From Trametopsis cervina (taxonomy: Eukaryota; Basidiomycota; Agaricomycetes; Polyporales; Irpicaceae): 64,000 bases of DNA. The stretch covers positions 496,001-560,000 of the forward strand of contig MU278349.1 of NCBI GenBank assembly GCA_022385755.1, read 5' to 3'. Below the pieces are notes generated by a model that worked only from the letters and a program-made list of their open reading frames with translations, was not told the origin of the DNA and did no database searches. This document shows positions 12,944-22,578 of this stretch, one piece after another. The position numbers and the translations under genes are program-made. Within the stretch, counting starts at the first letter, position 1. Each line of letters begins with the position of its first letter.

Positions 12944-13612
12944 TCGCAGTTCCTCTTTTGTGCACACGCCTACTTTTGGCGTTTCGGTAACACTTTCACG
13001 GCTTATTTCTGGACACAGACAGGATGAAAACGAAGCGATGGACTTTGTAACGATAGGTTCCGGGTTATTCAAGTTACCACAGCCCTCGTTTTTCTGTCCC
13101 GAACGCTGCACAGAGGTTCACCGTCGTCCGTGGTGATGGTTAGAAGTCAGGCTCGTAGTTGAAGCTTTTGAACTCCGCTTGTATCCCTTCCCTTTGAGTA
13201 TTTCCCAAGCCGACTTCCCACGGTTATTACTTCTACAACCGACTGGCGAATTCCACTTATTCGTCGCATAAACCACTTGGCCCAAATACAACATGCATGT
13301 TCGGTCACGAAAATGCCGCATACATAATTGAGGAGACTGCAGCATACTGCAGAATACTAACCGTGGGTGTAACAATAAGACGTGGCCCTCACAGATCTAT
13401 TTATTTGATTTTAACTCTATTTCAATCGGCCTTAAACCTAATCGATACAAAAACGTAACAAAACCAAACAATTACAACGCGTTCAATACAAAACGCTTGC
13501 AAAGTTTTCTTACTCCTTCGCTTACTCTCTTACTCCTTTTAACCCCCGTTTGAACACGTCGCGTCGCGTTTGCTCGCGCTTCTTATAGTCAAGGTCAACC
13601 CATAAGGCAGAA
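12944..13612. other. Divergent intergenic region
   Basis: Between the PNUTS-like gene (-) and the HMG-box gene (+). An open frame on the minus strand continues to 13111 but shows no conserved sequence. C/T-rich stretches at 13490-13590 likely form the HMG gene promoter/leader. No gene supported. Confidence 0.5.
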
Positions 13613-14547
13613 ATGGCACATATACCTGAGGCGCATGCTCAATTCGAGTTCCAAAAAATGCAGGTAAGGGGGTAGTTGCGTCTGCATGGCATCTTACTGA
13701 AGACCGCAATGAGCATAGCTCATCGGCAGCCTGGGCGCGGTTGCAGAAACTATGCGCAATTGTGCGACTATAGCGGAGCAGTTTGCTCAGCTCATTGGCC
13801 CAATACCGTACCACCCCGCTCTCACCCTACCAAATGGCCCCATACCACACATGCAACCTCCGCCGCCATTGGATACACCGGGAGGTAAGCGCAAGCGCAA
13901 TGGAGAGGAGAAGACAAGACGTAAGGCCAAACCGAGGGACCCGAACGCGCCAAAGCGACCGCCTTCGTCCTACTTGCTCTTCCAAAACGAAGTTCGTTCG
14001 GAGATTAAGGCCAAAAATCCTAACATACCCAACAACGAGCTGCTGAACCTGATCGCGAAGGCATGGAGTGAAATGCCGAAGGAGCAGAAAGATGTACGTG
14101 CTATATCACCGCCTAGGATGTCAAATGCTGATAGCACTGCAGGCCTATGAGCATCGACAGAAAGCCGCTAAAGACACGTATCTTGCAGACAAAGCCGCCT
14201 ATGAAACGTTACTGAAAGGCGAGAGCGAAGAAGCAGCCGTGCTTGTGAGTCCGTGTTCGCATCCTATTGTGGACCATGTCGCTTATGCGGGTCTGATGCA
14301 CTAGGCTTCCGTTGAGACTCCTGTCGCTGTAGAGGTACAGAAAGTTGGTTCCGAGCCTGTGCCTTCTTCAACCGACGATTCTTCAGAGGACGAGCAGCCA
14401 TCGGGGTCCGAAAGCACCAGTGATGACGACGATCATACTGAAGAGCAGGTGGTGCGGCCCGTTGCGAAGAAGGCTAAACCGCCTCCTCCAGCTCCTGCAA
14501 AGAAGGACACGAAGAAGGAGAAGAAGCCGAGGAAAACGAAAGCGTGA
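13613..14547 (+). CDS. HMG-box chromatin protein (Nhp10/Hmo1-like)
   Basis: A small nuclear DNA-bending protein. A 17-codon first exon (13613-13663, MAHIPEAHAQFEFQKMQ) joins across a 55-base intron to LIGSLGAVAETMRNCATIAE, a helical N-terminal segment. A Lys/Arg-rich stretch and one HMG box follow: DPNAPKRPPSSYLLFQNEVR, then the LIAKAWSEMPKEQKD helix, an intron at the GTACGT donor (about 14095), and AYEHRQKAAKDTYLADKAAYE. The tail is acidic (SSEDEQPSG, SDDDDHTEE) and then basic (KKDTKKEKKPRKTKA), as in HMGB/Hmo1-type proteins. Four exons. It could be a subunit of the INO80 complex (Nhp10) or a ribosomal-gene factor (Hmo1); sequence alone does not decide. Confidence 0.88.
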
Positions 14548-15350
14548 GGCTGCGGTGGAGGTCGACTTCCGACTCGTGGATGAAATCCTTGTGGCTGTTT
14601 ATTCGCTATGGCTTTTGATGCTTTCCCCCTGTATGGTATTCAATTATCCTACCCATCGAGTGATAGGTAACGACTATCGTTTGAGAAGAGCGAGACAAGA
14701 CAAGACAACAACGGTCGAAGAGGTCTTACGCAGGTCCCTGGCTGTGCAAACATATGCAAATACAGCAGATGATGACGGCGCCCGCTATATTCTTGATAGT
14801 AGCTCGAAGATCTACAAATCATGCACTTGTTCTGTAAGTTGCGTGACTGACGGGTTGTTGATAGGACTGGGGTAGTGAGCTTACAGTTCCTAGTCCAATG
14901 CTTGCTACGGAACGCAATGCAATGCTACGTCGGCGCTCGATACTCAAGCACCGTCGATTGCGATACATATTCGGGCTGCGGAAAGCGCTGTGCGCTATTG
15001 CTGTTCAGGAAGATTCTCGTTGAGCCCATCGTCAGCTGCTGCTACTGCACAAGGCTCGAGAAGGGGTGTTACCCGGTTGCGCTGACAAGGGATATCTATC
15101 CGGCCATTGTTCCTATCTTCGTCGTCCGTGATGCTGTGAAAGGCTTGCGACTTGTCCATCTGTGGCCAAGCACTGCCGATTCCCGTGTAGTCTCTGAGTC
15201 ACGGGCTTACACTATTTGTCCCCTTGACCGAGCGAGATGGGATATCGCGGGTGACAGCGCAACGCCGGATACGGCACAAGTCCTATAAAAGGCCGCTGCA
15301 CAGGTGCGACTCCACGTTCAAATCGCACATCCCTCTTCTGTACCACCACT
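14548..15350. other. Intergenic region upstream of the WW gene
   Basis: 803 bases. Open frames here (for example 14875-15288) have Cys-rich composition, no family resemblance and no splice support. The right end carries the TATA box of the WW-domain gene. Confidence 0.5.
15284..15290 (+). promoter_or_regulatory. TATA box of the WW-domain gene
   Basis: TATAAAA 61 bases upstream of the ATG at 15351, followed by a C-rich leader. Confidence 0.65.
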
Positions 15351-16209
15351 ATGTCTCAGCCTCCAACAAATCCTGATACTCGCCCACTTCCCCCGGGCTG
15401 GGTTCAGCAGTATGACAGAAAGTTGGTGATACATGATCTCACAAGATGCCGTGATTTGAGCTGATCAGGATCTCATTGCAGCTACAACGCCTGGTAAGTA
15501 TTTCGCGTTCCGGCTCTCTGGAGTCACTAACAATCATGCAGGTTCTACGTCAATACCAACACAAACCCTCCACAGTCCTCATGGCAACATCCCTCTGGGC
15601 CCGCACCCCCACCACCCTCTTCGTTCGCGCCGCCCCCGGGACCGCCACCCCCCAATAGTCCTTACGGACAGCAACCTTACCCACCTCAAGGCGGTTACAA
15701 TCAACCGCCCCCTCAACAATATGGAGGTGGCTATGGAGGGTATGGAGGTGGCTATGGCGGTTCCCCAGCTCCCCAAGGGTATGGCGGTGGATACCCGGAC
15801 GATAGAGGTACGCCTTACCTAAGGGAACACTTGTATGAGCCCATATTTATGTTCATTTCAGGTTTCTTCAATAGGCCACAACAGCAACAACAGCCGCAGG
15901 TAGTCTACCAGCAGGCCCCGCCGAAGAAATCCGGCATTGGTTTGGGGGGAGCCGCAGCACTGGGTAAATACCATCATTCATTCAAGCTACGTATTATCCT
16001 GATGTCTGCTCCTCGAATAGGTATTGGAGGACTGGCTGCCGGAGCTCTACTTGAGAACGCTTGGGACGATCACGAAGACAGGGAGGAAGAACAAGCATAC
16101 GATCAAGGTATGCACAGCCGGACACTTCATTCCTCGTAGTCATACTCAGCCGCTTCCAGGTTATCAGGACGGCCAGGATGGTGATTACGACGGCGGAGGT
16201 GACTTCTAG
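15351..16209 (+). CDS. WW-domain protein with Gly/Tyr/Pro-rich middle (Wwm1-like)
   Basis: A short adaptor probably binding proline-rich (PPxY) partners. The WW domain is spread over three exons: LPPGWVQQYD in exon 1 (15351-15421), NYNAW contributed by a 12-base exon (15482-15493), and FYVNTNTNPPQSSWQHP in exon 3 (from 15542). Both signature Trp and the terminal Pro are present. A Pro/Gln then GGYGGYGGG-type repeat region follows, then a Gly/Ala-rich hydrophobic stretch (GIGLGGAAALGIGGLAAGALLENAW) interrupted by an intron, and an acidic Asp/Gly tail ending DGGGDF. The order WW, low complexity, glycine-zipper-like segment, acidic end resembles fungal Wwm1-type proteins linked to metacaspase. 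The role is inferred from resemblance only. Confidence 0.85.
15482..15493 (+). other. 12-nucleotide microexon inside the WW domain
   Basis: Bases CTACAACGCCTG lie between intron 15422-15481 (branch-like CTGAT, end TTGCAG) and intron 15494-15541 (donor GTAAGT, branch CTAAC, end TGCAG). Including them gives D-R-N-Y-N-A-W-F-Y-V in frame. Skipping them removes four residues, including the tyrosine and tryptophan region of the WW core. Confidence 0.82.
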
Positions 16210-16580
16210 ACGTCGACGAGATGCAGCGTGCGCTACTCCCAACTGAATTTGGAGATAATATGAAGTACATCACATGCTTACAACATATAAATGTCGTTGA
16301 GAAGGTTTTGTTCTGGTAATCGAATTTGAAGCCACCTTCAGGTGTTCTGCACGGAGACGTCTGAACAACCGTCATCGCACACACACCATCCTAAACACGG
16401 GTACTTGTAGGAAGCTTACATATATGTCGCTTATTCATCTAGCGTCGAAGGACAAACATTCAATTTCACTTTTTACAATACGGAAGGAAGTGGGCAACAG
16501 GGGGGCTACTCAATGGCAGTGAGTAATTCTATCATCGAGGATGTGTTATATGAAGCATGTATGCTAACACCTATGCTATT
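16210..16580. other. Convergent 3' intergenic region
   Basis: 371 bases holding the 3' UTRs of the WW gene and of the methyltransferase-GT8 gene. Nothing else seen. Confidence 0.55.
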
Positions 16581-18215
16581 TTACCGAACCGCTCTGTCCT
16601 TCAAAGCCTGTACTGCTGCTGCAATCGCGCATGTCTGCCTCTCCGTGACATAACGACGGTAATCATCAGAAATCCTCCAGAAGCTCCAAGGGGTTTTCCC
16701 CAACACCTGCCACCATTCCTCCTCAAACGGATGGCCCGGGGAACCTAAATAGCCCCACGGTTTTGCCGTACAGGGCTGGACAAAGGGATTCAATGCCTCT
16801 TCTACACGGGGATTGATGGGCCCCGTAAAATGGACAATTGCAGGGTCATTTTTCATGTTATCCAGGTCCAGCCTATCGCGGTCTGGAGACGGACCGTTTG
16901 CGTAAGTGCCCAAACCTTGCGCGTTCCAGATGAAGTCGAGTGGGCACCACTTCTGGGAATAATGGATGTTGAGTACATCTTGATCCTTGTAGACAGAAGT
17001 CTGCATCTCTTTCGCGAGGGCGAACAAACTCGGTAGGTTTTCTCTCAATATCGTTAAATCCATCAATAACACTCCGGCATTGAAGTAGATACCACGCTCT
17101 GTGCCAGCATGGCCCATGGGGTGACCAACGTCTACGACCGCGCCTAGCGCTTTGCCTCCAAGGTTCGTCTCCCAGAGTGCGCGCAAGTCTCTCCTGACCA
17201 GTGTGTCGGCGTCCAGGTATAGCACTCTCTCGACAGGAAGGACCTTGAGCATGCTGATTTTTGCCCAAGTTCCTCCCCGTACAGATAATGGATCATCCTT
17301 CGGTAGGGAGAGGAAGACGATTGTGGCCTTTTGAAACTCAGCGATGGTGTCTGTAAGCTGTTGGCGTTGCTCGTCGTGCAGGCCGAGATCAATCACATAG
17401 AAGGTAACCCGACTGTCTGTATGCATGATTGCACTACGGATGGTGACGGCGGCGGGCATCGCGAACGAGGAGTCAATGGTTAGAGCTATATGGATATCGT
17501 ATCCAAAAGGTGGGTGGGTAGGAGTGGCTTCAAGCCTGTCGGCGAGGAGGAACCCAATGCGCATCTGTGTCGTCTTCCGCACGATCTTCTGGTACTGGGT
17601 GTCGCTGGAAAGGATCTCGTACTCCCCCTGGTGCAAGAGCATGAACGCATCGATACCCCGTTTGGGGTGATGAATACTGGAGATAGGTTCCTTATCCCAC
17701 AAATAGTCGTCGAAAATGATTACGGCGCCGGGACGAGCAAGGCGCCAGCAAAGCTCGGCATCCAGGAAAGTGTCGTCTGCTTCATGCGAACCGTCGACAT
17801 ATATCCAATCAAAACCTGGGTTAGAGGCTGTCATCTCCTCCTTGAGAAGATCCATGAGCGCAGGAAAGCTGAAGGACTCCATGATGCGGAAGGGCTTTTG
17901 AGTCAAAGAGAGGTTGTGCTGTACTCTGGTGCGTCGAAGACGGCCTGCTTCGGTCTGTAATAGATCGAAGTGGTCTATGCAAACAATTGACCCTCCGTTG
18001 GCACAGAGTTCATTGAGCGTGAAGACGGCGGAGCGCCCCTCCCAGGAGCCGATCTCCAGCGCACGGGGGTAGATGCTCTTGACAAGCGGAAAGAGCTTCC
18101 GCCACGTCACGATGTTGAATGAAAACCAATCCTGGGTCTCGGTGAAAGAGTACTGGAGTGTTCCGTTGTCCATGGCTTTGGTCAAATCTATCAACTGGTC
18201 AGTAATGTGAGGCAT
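16581..18215 (-). CDS. Class I SAM methyltransferase fused to GT8 glycosyltransferase
   Basis: A two-enzyme fusion of 544 residues. The N-terminal half is a Rossmann methyltransferase: SAM-binding LEIGSWEGRS (residues 53-62), an acidic second-strand CIDHFD (about 80-84), FDWIYVDGSHE (about 135-145) and IIFDDY (about 167-171), the pattern of Methyltransf_24/small-molecule O-methyltransferases. From about residue 240 (YDIHIALTID) a GT8 domain follows: the metal-binding DAD of VLYLDADTLV (about 335-337), IYFNAGVLLMDL, YKDQDVLN and HFTGPINPR with KPWGY. No signal peptide or membrane segment is evident, so it is probably cytosolic. The ATG at 18215 is chosen because a TATA box lies 91-97 bases upstream. 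An upstream ATG (18291) joined by an intron 18188-18236 is also frame-consistent. It is divergent from the GME fusion gene. Confidence 0.87.
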   Translation of the reverse strand: MPHITDQLIDLTKAMDNGTLQYSFTETQDWFSFNIVTWRKLFPLVKSIYPRALEIGSWEGRSAVFTLNELCANGGSIVCIDHFDLLQTEAGRLRRTRVQHNLSLTQKPFRIMESFSFPALMDLLKEEMTASNPGFDWIYVDGSHEADDTFLDAELCWRLARPGAVIIFDDYLWDKEPISSIHHPKRGIDAFMLLHQGEYEILSSDTQYQKIVRKTTQMRIGFLLADRLEATPTHPPFGYDIHIALTIDSSFAMPAAVTIRSAIMHTDSRVTFYVIDLGLHDEQRQQLTDTIAEFQKATIVFLSLPKDDPLSVRGGTWAKISMLKVLPVERVLYLDADTLVRRDLRALWETNLGGKALGAVVDVGHPMGHAGTERGIYFNAGVLLMDLTILRENLPSLFALAKEMQTSVYKDQDVLNIHYSQKWCPLDFIWNAQGLGTYANGPSPDRDRLDLDNMKNDPAIVHFTGPINPRVEEALNPFVQPCTAKPWGYLGSPGHPFEEEWWQVLGKTPWSFWRISDDYRRYVTERQTCAIAAAVQALKDRAVR

Positions 18216-18305
18216 TGGAGAAAAGCTGGAGCTCACGTCTGTGTGATAGAAGGTTTTTGTGCTTTGGTGAAAGCCGTTGGGTAGCGATCATATCTGGCGG
18301 CTTGC

Positions 18306-18312
18306 TTTTATA
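18306..18312 (-). promoter_or_regulatory. TATA box of the methyltransferase-GT8 gene
   Basis: TATAAAA on the minus strand. It is 91 bases from the ATG at 18215 but only 15 bases from the ATG at 18291, which favours the inner start. Confidence 0.5.
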
Positions 18313-19019
18313 CTGCTGTCGTTGGAAACTTCTAGTGCTGCGGCTACGCGAAGCCCAGGTGCACAACACTACGTGATGAAACCGAGGACCATTCTCAATA
18401 CGCACCACCAACAGGCAGCATGCAGCCCCATCCCGATGTTATCGCTGCTACCGCCTCACAAAGAAACTCAGCTCCTCCGGATCCTCGTTATCTCTGTCTT
18501 TGCTGCGAACTGTTGACCGCAGCTTGGGTATGGTCATCGGTGAGAGCAGCTGACTCTCCCAGAGGCCAGTAACATTGACTGTTCCTCTCGAATTTCAGCA
18601 TTAAGACATGCCTTTCTGAGGTCGTCGCTGGGGCTGCGAATACACGTGCTGCGCTTCCTTGGCACTACTCTGCTGCATTATCAGCAAAACCTGACACACG
18701 CTCGCTGCATTATGCTGGACATCACCCTGTTTGGACGGCTATCTACCAAAGAGGCTGACTGCCCCGCAGATATGTGGAACCGAACTTCAAAACCCGCAGC
18801 AACAAATTATTGATGTGCTCTTCTACTCGGAGAAGTGACACTGCGCATTACTTTGAGCATAAGGACGCATTGGCGATAAGGTCTATACGGCAGAGGCAAC
18901 ACCAAGAACGTACTCCGGATTCATGGATTTGGTGTAATGCAAGACTTGGCGAAGATAGAGAGCGGGTGGATTAGGGCAGTACATCGTTAAGGGTAATTAT
19001 CTCCTCTTCCCTTGCTACG

Positions 19020-19027
19020 TATAAATA
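19020..19027 (+). promoter_or_regulatory. TATA box of the GME-GT-GT2 gene
   Basis: TATAAATA about 73 bases upstream of the ATG at 19100. Confidence 0.6.
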
Positions 19028-19099
19028 CGTTCTCGGGCCAGTGACACCACCAGGTTCCAGCCCGTCTTCTTCATCTCTGCTACAAATCATCTCAGAAGA

Positions 19100-22000
19100 A
19101 TGAATTCCAAGAAGAGAGCATTGGTAACAGGTGGGAACGGCTTCATTGTGAGTTTGTCAGCCACCCCCTTCGGTGTATCTCAACTCATGTTAGTATACTC
19201 AGGGAAGTCATATTGCTCGTCGCTTACTCGCAGAGTATTACGTGCGGGTCATCGATGTCGTCGACAGAAGCTATTTCGATGACAACCCGGATATCGACTT
19301 CATACACGGGGACCTCCTGGATCCCCAATGCTGTACCCGCGCGGTCGAAGGCATCGACGTGGTACTACACTTCGCGGCGGACATGGGCGGAATGGGCGTT
19401 ATCCACGAGGAGAACGACTTTATCATTTACGAAAGGAATCATCGCATGACGATGAACATCTTCGCGGCTTCCAGTCTTGCTGGCGTTCGGAAGTTCTTCT
19501 TTGCTTCTTCCGCCTGTGTATACCCCAATACTCTACAGGGAGATAGCGACATGGATGTCGCGTTGAAAGAGGAAGATGCTTGGCAGAAATCCATCCCTAC
19601 TCCCCAAGGTCTCTACGGACTAGAAAAGCTTCATTCGGAGACATTCATAATCCGTGGGGCAACCGAGACTATACAGATCTTCATTGGACGTTTTCATAAT
19701 GTCTATGGACCCCGTGGCTCGTGGAAAGGAGGCAGGGAAAAGGCACCAGCTGCATTACTTCGGAAGGCGATTACAGCGAAAATCCTGGGCTCGAATGAAC
19801 TCGAACTTTGGGGTGATGGGTCCCAACGGCGTAGCTTCTGCTACATAGACGACGCGGTCGAAGGCGTCCTACGACTGATACATTCGGGCCACCATACACC
19901 CATCAACATCGGCTCTGACCACAGCGTTACTATGCAGGAGTTTGCGGTGCGCGCTGCCGCTGCTGTTGGTCTATCATCCTTGAACATCATCACTTCGGCG
20001 GATAAGCCCATCGGAGTTGCGGCACGCAATTCTGACAATACAAGTGTTCGCAAGGTACTTGGTGGATGGCACCCTTTGACGACATTGGACCAAGGAATGA
20101 CGGCAACTGGCCGTTGGATCGAGGAGCAGATGCGTCTCCTCATAGACCCATTGTCAGAAACATCCCGTATGGCCCTATTAGACAGCTGGACTACTAGCGA
20201 AATTTTGCACCTTTCACAGAGGAAATCCATTGTTTTTGCCATCCTCCTTCCTATCACGTCTAGGACAGACAATAACAATTCCTCTCCACCCTGGTCGGAA
20301 TCCCTCACTCACTTTGCTACATCGCTCCACAACAGCATCGACAATACGCTTATGGAACCGATGTTCCGTCTACGCATTTATCTCGCCATTGACGAAGATG
20401 ACAAGATCTTGCACAGCTCTCAACGCCCAGCCGAAACCATACTGCGCGCTGCCGGCATTACGGACATCGTCACATTGGTCTGTCGTTTCCCTCGCGGTCG
20501 GATCTGTAGTCTCTGGCGGGAAACGGCAAGAGCAGCATGGAAAGATGGATGTGACTATTTTGTTCTCATGGGCGACGACGTTTCCCTACCTACAGGTGCG
20601 AGAAACTGGATGTTCCGAACCCATGATGCATTCCTGCAAATATCCAGGCAGCGGGGCGTCCCTGCAGGCTTTGGATGCGTATCCTTCACCGACATCTCCT
20701 TCCCCGGAATGCCTACATTCCCAATCATCCACAGGACCCATATGGATATATTTCATGGCCAGGTTGTTCCTGACATCTTCGTCAATCAAGATGGTGATCC
20801 TTATTTGTTCCAACTCTATCGACGTTTCGGCTGCGCAACAATGATTGACTGTCCCATCATAAACACAGTCGGGGGCAGCGGAAACGCGAGGTATACAAAG
20901 CAGCATGCAACTGAGTGGACATTTGGAACGCTGGACGAAGGGACGTGCAAGATAGAGGCTTTCCTTGGAGATCACCTTACATCAACCACACGCAAGTTAA
21001 CTCTCGACATAATCATACCATGCTATCGAGTGAACATGGCCTATCTCGATTCCTTCCTTGCGCTCACATCAGCGCCGACCTGCTCAGTAATGTTTATCAT
21101 CATTGTGGATGACCCCAACTCCCCAAACATCACAGAGCTACAGCAGAAGTACGAGCATCGCTGGGATATCCGCATTCGTATAAACAAAACCAATCTAGGT
21201 GCTTCTGCATCTCGTAACAGAGGTTTGGCGGAGTCATCTGCAGAATGGTGCTTGTTTCTTGATGACGACGTTGTTCCCGGAGATCGCATACTCTTCGAGC
21301 TGGAGACATCAATCCGCGGGAATCCGACAGCTGCTGGCTTTGTCGGGAACGCAAAGTTTCCTGTGGCGGAGTCGGTCTTCACTGCGGCCGTGCATCTTGC
21401 TGGAGTCACATATTTCTGGGATATAGCCGAAAAGATGGCGGAAGATCGTGACGTGCCCTGGGGAGTGACTGCGAACCTTGCTGCTCGCCGCAATGTGCGC
21501 GACGGTGTCGTTTTCGACCAGTCTTTTCCCCGAACAGGCGGCGGGGAGGATATAGACTACTGTAGGAAGAAGAGACAATTCTCTCGCGAACATGGCGGAG
21601 TTGGCTTTGTGGCGGCCCCTCAAGCTTCAGTCACACACCCTTACTGGAACCACGGCAGGCGGTCATACTGGCGTTTCTACATGTGGTCAAAGGGCGACGG
21701 TGCGTTGATCAAGCGATATCCTCACTTGGTCTATTTCGACTTTGCACCAAACGGCGCCGAGCTTCTTTTCATATCTGCATCAACCACGCTCGCTCTCCTA
21801 ACCCTCAGCGTGTTCAACGTTAGTCTTCCCTTTTCACCCGTGCCTTATGGTCTGGCGATTGTGGTCTCCGTCGTATTGTCCAATCTGATCCATGATGTGC
21901 ATCGTCACTTGTGGAGACATAAAGAGAGGACCTTCAAAATCCGAACGAACCTGCGCGGCGCGCGATGGGTACTGGCTGTCTGTGAGAGCACATTTATCCG

Positions 22001-22196
22001 GTTGTTCTCGGAGCTCGGACGCCTGGTAGGGATGTTAGAAAGAAAAGAATGGGGACTATTTGGCCGCAGATTTGATTGGTTCGCAGGTCACTCGATGTAT
22101 GGGAACGGCCCCAGGCTGGAGGAGAGAAGAAACAGTGCTGAGAGGATGGGTCTTGCAATCGTTCTAGCTGCGGTTTTCGGCTCTTACATCTCCTGA
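19100..22196 (+). CDS. Trimodular fusion: GDP-mannose 3,5-epimerase - glycosyltransferase-like - GT2 glycosyltransferase
   Basis: A 1013-residue protein from two exons (intron 19148-19202). Residues 1 to about 330 are an extended SDR epimerase very close to plant GDP-mannose 3,5-epimerase: GGNGFIG dinucleotide loop, AADMGGMG, SSACVYP with the catalytic-type Cys (about 121), YGLEK (Tyr 154, Lys 158), WKGGREKAPAA with Lys 196, ELWGDGSQRRSF and ARNSDNT. Residues about 355-600 form a second glycosyltransferase-like domain with FVLMGDDVSLP (about 468-478) as possible DxD-type site. From about 616 (LDIIIPCYR) a GT2 domain follows: NLGASASRNRG, LFLDDDVVPG (DDD about 703-705), GGGEDIDY, then two hydrophobic segments (LLFISASTTLALLTLSVFNV and PYGLAIVVSVVLSNLI) and a hydrophobic C-end. 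It would turn GDP-mannose into GDP-L-galactose or GDP-L-gulose and transfer sugars at a membrane. Function is inferred from domains; the products are unknown. Confidence 0.88.
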
Positions 22197-22578
22197 TTAC
22201 TGTATGTTTCAAATGCGTGGGTATCCTGTGTAACTCCTGGTAGCAATATATTGTTTTCTTGGTAATAGCGAGAATTGTGAACGGGTCAAGCTATGGCCAT
22301 TGCGGGTGCCGAGCGGCTAGGTAGTGAATAAGGTTTCAGCGCGTTCGTCTCGCGACTTCAGTCATTGCGTCGCCGGCATAGAATTTGAGCATGTGAAAAC
22401 GACGTCGGTAAGGGTTCCAGGCGCTTACACCTAAACACGGCCGCACGGAACTGGTCTCAGGCGGCGAGGGAGCTCCAGGTTTGGATCCGGGCCCGGGGAA
22501 GTTGCAGTTCGCGAGGGTGACGAGTCTCAGTTCAACCTTCGACATCCATCTTAGCAATACCTCCAGCAAAGTGATACC
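22197..22578. other. Intergenic region between same-strand genes
   Basis: 382 bases: 3' UTR of the GME fusion and promoter of the acyl-CoA dehydrogenase gene. No gene seen. Confidence 0.5.

Larger units (their letters stand above)
18292..19099. promoter_or_regulatory. Shared divergent promoter region of the two sugar-enzyme genes
   Basis: About 0.8 kb without a supportable gene, with a TATA-like box near each end (18306-18312 on the minus strand, 19020-19027 on the plus strand). The layout is consistent with co-regulation of the methyltransferase-GT8 and GME-GT-GT2 genes; that is inference. Confidence 0.5.

Noticed and set aside
14875..15288. 137-residue plus-strand frame
   Set aside because: Cys-rich random-looking sequence and runs into the promoter of the WW gene.
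18188..18291. Upstream exon and intron for the methyltransferase-GT8 gene
   Set aside because: The intron is frame-consistent, but its ATG lies only about 15 bases from the TATA box, so the inner ATG at 18215 was preferred. RNA data would decide.
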